In this document: one piece after another, positions 49,624 through 56,733 of the stretch
Layout of the letters: each line of letters begins with the position of its first letter
How positions within the stretch are numbered: the stretch's first letter is position 1
Assembly (NCBI GenBank): GCA_015152475.1
Contig: SUTW01000004.1
Span: 1-64,000 of the forward strand
Source: Cyanobacteria bacterium SIG30
GTDB lineage: Bacteria; Cyanobacteriota; Vampirovibrionia; Gastranaerophilales; Gastranaerophilaceae
Length of the DNA stretch: 64,000 bases
Reading direction: 5' to 3'
Notes under the pieces: model-generated
The model's input: only the letters and a program-made list of their open reading frames with translations
Database searches by the model: none
Told to the model about the DNA's origin: nothing
Translations under genes and position numbers: made by a program

Positions 49624-51578
49624 ACTTGCATACCACCATTGTTTTCATAAACATTACCTTCTTTAACAAGATATGATAGGTAATTATTAAGTGTACGCTG
49701 GAAATCATCTGCTGTCAGTTTTGTATAATCAGTCTTCATATATGCTTCGCAAAGCCATTCATCATCAGCATTAACTTTCTCTACTGCTGATTTACCATCA
49801 ATAACAGCTTTTCTTTCAAATAGGTCAAGCCATTCTGCTTCAATCTCTTTCCATGTTGATATAGTGAAGTTACCTTTATCATCTTTAACAAACTGTTCAA
49901 CACGTCCTAAATTCTTCTTTTTAACAAATCCGTCATCCTTACAGTAACCAAAGAATGTACTTCTAGTTGTTCCGTCTGATTTAACATGAGGTTGACCAAG
50001 AGTGAATAACATACAACAAGCACAAACAGAAGCACCTGGATAGAACATTTCTCCCGGTAACGAGAATACAGCTTCTAATGTATTATCTTCAAGTAATACT
50101 TCTTTTTCTTTCGTAATAAGACTACCTGTGCCTATTGCACATGCAAGAGGCAACAACACTGCAAGTTTAACGGGCTTAATTGCTTTACCTTCTTTTACTT
50201 TTTTATCGTTTAATCTTTTTATTACATCAGAAAGAAAATGTATGAAAACAAGTCCTTTTGTAGGGTCTTCTTTTCCATCTTTTGCTTTGCCCCATTCTTT
50301 TTTATATAAATCTGGTATACCAATAGGTTTTGCATTATATGGAGGATTCATTAAAATTATGTCTGGGTCGGCGTCACAAATAAACTTTTCGCTATCAAAA
50401 CAACTTTCATAAATAATATTACTGTTACCATCTCCATGAATTAACATATTTGTTGTTGCTAAACCATAAGCCTTTTCTTCATTTTCTATACCAAAAATAT
50501 GTTTTTCCTTTACAAGTTTTTGTAGGTTTTTCTTTTGTGCTTCTGTTGTATCTCTACCACAATCAGCAAGTTCTTTTACCATTGCTTGAACCAAGAAAGA
50601 ACCACTACCACAAGTAATATCCATTACAACTTTAGTTCTGTCGACTTCAGTTAAACGACACATGAATTCTGTTATATGATCAGGTGTAAAAGCTTGGTTT
50701 TTATCTGCTTTTCCTGTATATTTATTAAAAGCAATAAAGAATAAATTTAAGATGTCTTGTCCTTCTGAAGATTCTGGATCAATATATCTGTAGATATTAG
50801 TTAATATTGTTTCTAAAATTATTATCCAATTTTGCAATGTCAATTTTTTTACTTTTTGGTCATTCAAAACATTTTTTTGAAGAAGTTCAATTTTTTTTGC
50901 TTTATTATCTGAACCATCTAAAAGATTATCTAGGGTTTTTTCTATACCAGATATTATTTCTTTTGCAGATAATTTGGACCAAAATAATTTTATTTCTTCT
51001 ACTATTTTATTATCAATCTTTGTTACTTTAAATTTTTCCACAATATCTTTAATATATAAAAGGCTTGTTCCTACAAATTGACTTCTTTTTGCTTCATCTA
51101 TATCATATTTATGCAAAAGCTCATTTAATGCATAGGTATTTTTCAATACTTTTTCTCTATCATTTTGCTTATTGATTTTAAAAAGATTAATATAATGGTC
51201 CATTTCATCTAGAAGAGTTTCATTAATTAAAAGATTTTCATCATTGATTTCAGACTTCCAAACTTTAATCTTGTCATTATTTGTATTTGCTAAAATACAT
51301 ATTATTTTTTTATTTGGATGTATTGCTTTTTCTTCTTCGAGGTATTCTGCTAATTGACTTTCATCATTTTTAGTAAAAGACTGTTTTGTTTCAATAAGTA
51401 TAACTACATCTTCCGATTCAAAACGAATATCAAGTTTGAAGTGGTTTATTTTATGTCCTACTAATGTTTCAAGTTTTTCTTTAGAACCTGCTTCTTGAAC
51501 ATAACTATATTCGCCATTTTCAATATTTGGTGTGTGATATTTTTCTCCAATTACTTTTATTATTTCAAATCTTTGCAT
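49614..51578 (-). CDS. Restriction-modification protein: N-terminal nuclease-like domain plus N6-adenine methylase (BcgI-like)
   Basis: 654 residues. The first 150 carry a PD-(D/E)XK-like pattern (KLDIRFESEDVVILIETKQS; D and E-x-K). After a helical linker comes an HsdM-type N6-adenine methylase: motif I MDITCGSGSFLVQ, motif IV MNPPYNAKP, and KNQAFTPDHITEFMCRL. Fused cleavage and methylation with a separate S gene matches BcgI-like type IIB/IIG systems and explains why no HsdR follows. AGAGGTGA precedes the ATG. A methylase-only reading is possible if the nuclease motif is degenerate. Confidence 0.75.
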   Translation of the reverse strand: MQRFEIIKVIGEKYHTPNIENGEYSYVQEAGSKEKLETLVGHKINHFKLDIRFESEDVVILIETKQSFTKNDESQLAEYLEEEKAIHPNKKIICILANTNNDKIKVWKSEINDENLLINETLLDEMDHYINLFKINKQNDREKVLKNTYALNELLHKYDIDEAKRSQFVGTSLLYIKDIVEKFKVTKIDNKIVEEIKLFWSKLSAKEIISGIEKTLDNLLDGSDNKAKKIELLQKNVLNDQKVKKLTLQNWIIILETILTNIYRYIDPESSEGQDILNLFFIAFNKYTGKADKNQAFTPDHITEFMCRLTEVDRTKVVMDITCGSGSFLVQAMVKELADCGRDTTEAQKKNLQKLVKEKHIFGIENEEKAYGLATTNMLIHGDGNSNIIYESCFDSEKFICDADPDIILMNPPYNAKPIGIPDLYKKEWGKAKDGKEDPTKGLVFIHFLSDVIKRLNDKKVKEGKAIKPVKLAVLLPLACAIGTGSLITKEKEVLLEDNTLEAVFSLPGEMFYPGASVCACCMLFTLGQPHVKSDGTTRSTFFGYCKDDGFVKKKNLGRVEQFVKDDKGNFTISTWKEIEAEWLDLFERKAVIDGKSAVEKVNADDEWLCEAYMKTDYTKLTADDFQRTLNNYLSYLVKEGNVYENNGGMQVWN

Positions 51579-51664
51579 ACTTCACCTCTATTGTAACAAT
51601 TATAGTTAAATCTCAAAAAACGAAATCAATTGAAAGATGGAAATGACAGTATATTCGATTACTT

Positions 51665-51754
51665 TTCAATTACATTTCATTAAAAATTTTTATCAAATTT
51701 TTAAGCTTCAATTACATTGTGTTTCGGTTACATAAAATGAATGTAGGAATGTAG
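51665..51754. repeat. Short direct repeats upstream of the RM genes
   Basis: TTCAATTACATT occurs at 51665 and 51707; GAATGTAG is repeated in tandem at 51739 and 51747. The interval 51579-51789 is otherwise AT-rich and holds no gene I can support. Confidence 0.5.
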
Positions 51755-51789
51755 TTTATAAACCACATTTTTCAAAAATATTTTAATTT

Positions 51790-53118
51790 TTAATTTTCCA
51801 CTGCTTCTATATCTGAATCAAAAGTAAAGGTGTTTGTTTCTTTATCGTATTTTGCGTTTGAAAAAGTCATTTTTTTATCGTTATTATTTAAAATAAATTC
51901 AAATTGACCGCTTTTTGAACTGTAACCAATTTGGTTGCCTTTTTTGATTGTGGTTTTAGAGACCATTGACAGCATATTTTTATCATCGCAAAAGTTTTTT
52001 TTGCGAGCCCAATCTTTGGCAAAATTTTCGCTCAACGTGAATGATTTAAAATTATTGTCAATAATTTCTGCGGAATTTATTTTGTCTAAAACTTTTTCTA
52101 TAAAACCACTATTTGCATATTTGCACACAAGCATAGCGTCTGCTAAAGTTAAATCTTTTTTGTTTTTTATGTAGTCATAAATATTTTCATCAGGGGTGTT
52201 TGAATAACAGTTATTATTTTGATAAACCAAATCTTTTCGGCTTTTTGGTGAAATAAAAGCTAAAGTTCTTACTTTTTTCGCCATTTTTGCATCTATTGGT
52301 ATATTGTCAAACATCCAGGAGCTTTTTTCACCTCTGTAAACAGAAAAATCTCCTTGGCATAAATTTTGGGATAAAAGTTCATTTAATTCTTTTGCTTTTT
52401 GGGAGCCACTTTTGTAAGAATCGCTGTTTGAAGTGTAGTCATAATATTTATCGCCTTTTTGCAATTCTTTATCAATTTCAATGGCGGTATTATAGCTTAT
52501 ATTTTGTGCAATAGAAGGTGGAAGCTGGCAGATATATTTGCATAAATCTTTTGTGTATCCACTGCTATGTACAATGTTTTCGCTTTGAACAGGCGAATTT
52601 AACATATATTCGTAGCATTCTTTATCTTTAGAATATATGACTAAAGCCGTCATTAAATCATCGCCGTCAATTTCTTCCTGATATTTATCTGACAAAGAAG
52701 TTAAAACATAATTAATATCATCTTCTGACAATTTTGTTATGGCTTTTTTGATAGTTTTCAAATCTTCAGTGTGAATAAATTCAAATTCATCAGAAAAAAT
52801 TCCACAATTTGAATTTAGGCAATTTTTTATATTTTCATTATCAAGTAATATTTCACATTTTTCAGGTGACGTTAAAGAAATTTCTTTAAGAAAAATTTGT
52901 GCTAATTGATTTTTGACATCAGAAAATGAATTTTGATGAGTTGTAAAGTTATTTGAAACGTTAACAATGTTGTAATTTGCCAAACAATCAAGAGTATTTG
53001 CTATATTTTGTGGATTTTTTTGGGTCAAATCTGCCTTTTTGCAATCATTTTTTGCAGATTTATCAAACTTTTTTCCACTTTTATTTATTGCATATAACTT
53101 TATATCTTTGATATCCAT
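51790..53118 (-). CDS. ADP-ribosyltransferase-like protein
   Basis: 442 residues, no signal peptide. The C-terminal 190 residues follow the R-S-E ART pattern of the exoenzyme group: FSVYRGEKS (Arg262), FKSFTLSENFAKDWA (S359-F-T) and SGQFEFIL with Q405-x-E407. A Q-x-E pair is typical of C3-like, Asn-modifying enzymes rather than Arg-specific ones. The first 240 residues are helical, Cys-containing and unlike known domains. It could be a toxin, effector or endogenous regulator; no immunity or secretion gene is obvious. Start uncertain, no ribosome site seen. Confidence 0.55.
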   Translation of the reverse strand: MDIKDIKLYAINKSGKKFDKSAKNDCKKADLTQKNPQNIANTLDCLANYNIVNVSNNFTTHQNSFSDVKNQLAQIFLKEISLTSPEKCEILLDNENIKNCLNSNCGIFSDEFEFIHTEDLKTIKKAITKLSEDDINYVLTSLSDKYQEEIDGDDLMTALVIYSKDKECYEYMLNSPVQSENIVHSSGYTKDLCKYICQLPPSIAQNISYNTAIEIDKELQKGDKYYDYTSNSDSYKSGSQKAKELNELLSQNLCQGDFSVYRGEKSSWMFDNIPIDAKMAKKVRTLAFISPKSRKDLVYQNNNCYSNTPDENIYDYIKNKKDLTLADAMLVCKYANSGFIEKVLDKINSAEIIDNNFKSFTLSENFAKDWARKKNFCDDKNMLSMVSKTTIKKGNQIGYSSKSGQFEFILNNNDKKMTFSNAKYDKETNTFTFDSDIEAVEN

Positions 53119-53148
53119 AAATATATAAAGTTATATTTGATAAATAAA

Positions 53149-53177
53149 TTGTCATTTGTCGCTTGTGTGTTTATAAT
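53149..53177 (+). promoter_or_regulatory. Promoter of the phosphatase gene
   Basis: TTGTCA (53149-53154), 17-nt spacer, TATAAT (53172-53177). The start near 53184 excludes the in-frame start at 53137 and supports ATG 53200 with GAGG. Confidence 0.8.
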
Positions 53178-53199
53178 TAATCTGTTAAAAGAGGATTAT

Positions 53200-53658
53200 A
53201 TGATAAAAGTTTTATTTGTTTGTCTTGGAAATATTTGCAGGTCGCCTATGGCGCAAATTATTTTTGAAAATATGGTTAAAGAATTAGGTCTTGAAAATAA
53301 GTTTGAAATTGATTCTGCTGGAACTGAAGGTTATAATGAATTGTGTAATGCCGGTATTCACAGAGGCACAAAAGAAATTTTAAGAAGAAAAGGTGTAGCT
53401 TTTGCTGAGCATTATTCCCGTAAAATTCGTCAGAAAGATTACGAATATTATGATTATATTATTGCTATGGACAAAGAAAATATAGACGATATTAAATCTA
53501 TAATTGGTCACGACAAAGATAAAAAAATAACAAGATTGCTAGATTATACAAACAAACCACGCAATATTAAAGATCCTTGGTATACTGGCAATTTTGACGA
53601 AACATATGAAGATGTTGTTGAAGGTTGTGAAGCGTTTTTAAAGTCTTTGAAATTATAA
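53200..53658 (+). CDS. Low-molecular-weight protein-tyrosine phosphatase
   Basis: 152 residues. The P-loop VCLGNICRSPMA (C-x5-R-S) and the general-acid segment DPWYTGNFDETY are intact, with IIAMDKENIDD in between. It dephosphorylates tyrosine on proteins, often linked to exopolysaccharide export; no kinase is nearby. ATG 53200 is preceded by AAGAGG. Confidence 0.95.
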   Translation: MIKVLFVCLGNICRSPMAQIIFENMVKELGLENKFEIDSAGTEGYNELCNAGIHRGTKEILRRKGVAFAEHYSRKIRQKDYEYYDYIIAMDKENIDDIKSIIGHDKDKKITRLLDYTNKPRNIKDPWYTGNFDETYEDVVEGCEAFLKSLKL

Positions 53659-53696
53659 ATGCCAACAAAATAAATCGAATTTAAATTTTTACATAT

Positions 53697-53702
53697 TATA
53701 AT
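53697..53702 (+). promoter_or_regulatory. -10 box of the MATE gene
   Basis: TATAAT followed by 10 nt to the ATG at 53713; the leader would be only 3-4 nt and has no ribosome site. Confidence 0.5.
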
Positions 53703-53712
53703 AAAAAGTAGT

Positions 53713-55038
53713 ATGTTAATTGAAAATTTTAAAAAATATTATAAAAATCTTATTGCTATATCTATTCCAATTATTTTAGGAAACATCTCACATATTTTAA
53801 TCGGGACAGTTGACGTTTTGGTTGCGTCCCGTCATAGTGTTGATACTTTAGCTTCAATAAGTATTGCAAATTCAATTGTGGCCTGCCTTTTTATTGTAGG
53901 TATAGGACTTATGGCAGGGATAACGCCTGTAATTTCGAATTATTTAGGTGCGTCAAAACCATCTAAAAAATATTTTTTAAGCACAATAAATTATTCTTTG
54001 TTGCTTTCAACTATTCTTTGCTTAATTACACTTTTAGTTATTCCATTTATTGGAAAATTTGGTTTTGAGGAAAAGCTTATACCTGCAATTAAAGAATATA
54101 TTTTTGTTGTAGCTTTTTCATATTTTGGTGCATACTTACATTTTTGCTTAAAAGAATTTTTGCAAGCATACGAAATTGTTAAATTTCCTAATTTAGTTTC
54201 ATTTTTGGCAGTTTTTTTAAATCTTGTTTTTAATATAATTTTTGTTTTTGGTTTTTGGTTTATACCCGCTTTTGGTTCAGTCGGGTTAGCTATTGCAACT
54301 TTGCTTGTAAGAACTATTATGGGTTTAATTTTGCTTTCATATTGTCTGAAATCATTTGAACTTAATATAAAATTAGATTTACCCTATATCAAACAGCTTA
54401 TAAAGGTTGGTTGTCCGATTGCGATTGCTCTTTTGTTGGAATTTTGTGCATTTAACGGGATTACAATTGTGGTTGCAAGGGAATCAGGATTATTTGCCGC
54501 CGTTCAAAGCATAATTATTTCAATTACGTCTTTAACTTTTACTGTTCCTTTGGCAATATCAAATGCGATTGCGATAAAAGTTGGTTTTGCAAATGGGGCA
54601 AGAAATTATTTGGATTTGAAGAAATACTCAATTTCAGGAACGGTGATTACGACATTATTTATGTCCATTTGTGCAGTTATTTTATTCTTTTTACCAAAAC
54701 AGATTTTGTCTTTGTTTACTGTTGATGAAAAACTTTTAAATATTGGTGTTCCGATAATTTTAGTTGCTTCAATATTCCAAATTTTTGACGGAATGCAGGT
54801 TGCATTTAGTGGCATTTTAAAAGGGATTAAAAAAACATTTTTTGTAACGGTTTCGATTCTTTGTGGTTATTGGTTTGTTGGATTGTCACTGGGTGCCGTT
54901 TTTGCTTATAAATTTAACATGAAATTGATTGGCTTTTGGTGTGGGCTTGCAATTTCAATATTTAGTTTGAGTATTCTTATGGGTATAACTATTTTTATAA
55001 TGTTTAAGAAATTGAGAAAAGCATATACCAGCATTTAG
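53713..55038 (+). CDS. MATE-family multidrug/cation efflux transporter
   Basis: 441 residues, 12 membrane helices in two homologous halves: IAISIPIILGNISHILIGTV opens the first and IKVGCPIAIALLLEFCAFNG the second, each with the MATE-like pattern. It exports cationic compounds driven by Na+ or H+; the substrate is not predictable. Single gene, nearly leaderless. Confidence 0.9.
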   Translation: MLIENFKKYYKNLIAISIPIILGNISHILIGTVDVLVASRHSVDTLASISIANSIVACLFIVGIGLMAGITPVISNYLGASKPSKKYFLSTINYSLLLSTILCLITLLVIPFIGKFGFEEKLIPAIKEYIFVVAFSYFGAYLHFCLKEFLQAYEIVKFPNLVSFLAVFLNLVFNIIFVFGFWFIPAFGSVGLAIATLLVRTIMGLILLSYCLKSFELNIKLDLPYIKQLIKVGCPIAIALLLEFCAFNGITIVVARESGLFAAVQSIIISITSLTFTVPLAISNAIAIKVGFANGARNYLDLKKYSISGTVITTLFMSICAVILFFLPKQILSLFTVDEKLLNIGVPIILVASIFQIFDGMQVAFSGILKGIKKTFFVTVSILCGYWFVGLSLGAVFAYKFNMKLIGFWCGLAISIFSLSILMGITIFIMFKKLRKAYTSI

Positions 55039-55138
55039 AAACAAAATTTGTCATTTTTATTAATATTTTGTAATAATTAGAATTTTTTGAACAATTTTTA
55101 TTTTTAGTTGTTTTTAAATGAACAAAATGGAGGTAAAA

Positions 55139-55840
55139 ATGGTTTCAAATATTTCTTTTGGAAGTACTTATGTAGTTAAAAATGAAGGTAATTCAGAAAT
55201 TGCATTTGATAAATTTCAAGATTTTATATTAGACAAAGAAGGAAATGATAAGGCATCAGTTGGTTTTGTTGAAACTTGTGCGCCGAAACATTCTCCAAGT
55301 TATTGTTGCGAATATACAGCGGTTGTGCCTAGTGCACAGGATTCTTCCGTTGAAACATTTTGTCTTTATCATGGTATAAATTATAGCAAGATGACCAATA
55401 AAGAATTATTATCTTTTGAAAAAATTAAAGATAGAATAATCAGACCTAAAGCTGGTATGCGAATTGCCAATATTAATGCTAAAAAGCTTGAAGAAATATC
55501 AAAAAATCAAAATTCAAATTATGACCATTGCAAGAAAGATTACGAAAGATATTTTGCAAATGATGTTGATTATATATTAAAAAGCGGTGGTTCTATTCCT
55601 GCAACAAGTTTATATATAAATACAAATGGTGCTTCAATCGAAGATACTCTTCATTATATTGATGCTTATGGGGCTGAAAATTTAAATCCTGAACAATTAT
55701 CCATCGATTTTTGCCAAAGAACAGATGATCCTGATCAATGTGTTTATTTTGGGTTGCGCGATTTAGGCATGAAACATATTCCAGTTTGTGTTGATGATAA
55801 TACGTACAAACTTTGCGAAGCTCTTGGTTTAATTGAGTAA
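55139..55840 (+). CDS. Lineage-specific hypothetical protein (NISFG N-terminus)
   Basis: 233 residues with no signal peptide or membrane helix. It starts MVSNISFGSTYVVKN, matching the recurrent tag ending in F-G/T. Nine cysteines are scattered through it (for example PSYCCEYTAVVP, DFCQRTDDPDQCVYFG). I recognise no domain. ATG 55139 has an excellent ATGGAGG site, so it is preferred over ATGs at 55118 and 55127. Followed by an AT-rich hairpin. Confidence 0.6.
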   Translation: MVSNISFGSTYVVKNEGNSEIAFDKFQDFILDKEGNDKASVGFVETCAPKHSPSYCCEYTAVVPSAQDSSVETFCLYHGINYSKMTNKELLSFEKIKDRIIRPKAGMRIANINAKKLEEISKNQNSNYDHCKKDYERYFANDVDYILKSGGSIPATSLYINTNGASIEDTLHYIDAYGAENLNPEQLSIDFCQRTDDPDQCVYFGLRDLGMKHIPVCVDDNTYKLCEALGLIE

Positions 55841-55862
55841 GATTTGTTTATAAAAATTAACT

Positions 55863-55910
55863 AATAAAGTATTTTTTGTAAATTTTAAATACAGAAAATA
55901 CTTTATTTAT
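55863..55910 (+). terminator. AT-rich hairpin between two lineage-specific genes
   Basis: AATAAAGTATTTT (55863-55875) pairs with AAAATACTTTATT (55895-55907), a perfect 13-bp stem with a 19-nt loop, then TATTT. It could end the upstream gene or control the next, whose ATG (55913) is 6 bp after it. Confidence 0.55.
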
Positions 55911-55912
55911 TT

Positions 55913-56719
55913 ATGAAAATAATTTCTGAAATACCAGCAATTATTAAAAAAGTATCCAATAAAGTAGTAGCAGAATCAAAACCAAACAATGTTTCTGCTG
56001 TTTCGTCTGAAATAAATTTAAATAATCAGCCAAGTGCGTTGGTAAATAAAGTTTTTTTAAGATGCAAAAAACCAGAAATTATTGATTTAAAGCCAAAATC
56101 ATTTTGTACTGCTACTACTAAAAATTATGAATCTTCTGTGCCTTTTGATTCTAAAACAAAATTTCTTTATATAATGGATGGCGTTGGTTTTGACACACAA
56201 AAGTTTCATCCTAAATATGGCGCAAAAGTTTTGCCAATTGAAACAGGTCTTAAAAAAACAGTTGATATTTGTAATTTTGCACATCCATGTGGGTCAATTG
56301 CCATTAGATCAAGTTTAGATGAACCATTATCAACATCCGGGTTAATGCAATGTTGTGCGGTATCTTTTGTTGACAAGAAAAATAATAGTCAAGTTCTTTT
56401 GCATTTGTGCCCAACGATACACAAAAAAGATAATGAAGATTTAATCAAATATATTTTAAATGGTTTTGATTCTAAAAATCTTGAAATAAGTATAGCGCCC
56501 GGATGCGATTCGGTAACTGATAAAACTATTGAATTTGTGATGAATATAATTAAAGAAAATGACGAAAAGGCAAAAGTGAATTTTTTTGAATTTCCAAAAG
56601 ATATTGGAAGGGTTATTTTAGAAAATGGCAAACTCAAATGTATAGATGAACGTAATTTCATGGTTACAGAATGTAACCCAAGTAATAGATTGATTTATGC
56701 AAGTCTAAATAATGTTTAG
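55913..56719 (+). CDS. CheD-like (possible deamidase-fold) lineage-specific protein
   Basis: 268 residues. Residues 142-170 (SGLMQCCAVSFVDKKNNSQV then LLHLCP) align by eye with the CheD catalytic block, which has Cys in GSCVAV-YD and His in the following strand; C147 or C148 and H164 would be the pair. Later NFFEFPKDIGRVILENGKL resembles the CheD GxxGRxV...tG end. CheD is a glutamine deamidase of chemoreceptors; no chemotaxis genes are here, so another target would be expected. The N-terminal 80 residues are unassigned. No ribosome site. Confidence 0.45.
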   Translation: MKIISEIPAIIKKVSNKVVAESKPNNVSAVSSEINLNNQPSALVNKVFLRCKKPEIIDLKPKSFCTATTKNYESSVPFDSKTKFLYIMDGVGFDTQKFHPKYGAKVLPIETGLKKTVDICNFAHPCGSIAIRSSLDEPLSTSGLMQCCAVSFVDKKNNSQVLLHLCPTIHKKDNEDLIKYILNGFDSKNLEISIAPGCDSVTDKTIEFVMNIIKENDEKAKVNFFEFPKDIGRVILENGKLKCIDERNFMVTECNPSNRLIYASLNNV

Positions 56720-56733
56720 CAAACAAGGTTTAT

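Noticed and set aside
48321-51789. Integrated island at tRNA-Ser
   Set aside because: RM genes next to a tRNA are suggestive, but no integrase is present and I found no second copy of the tRNA 3' end on the far side up to 51790.
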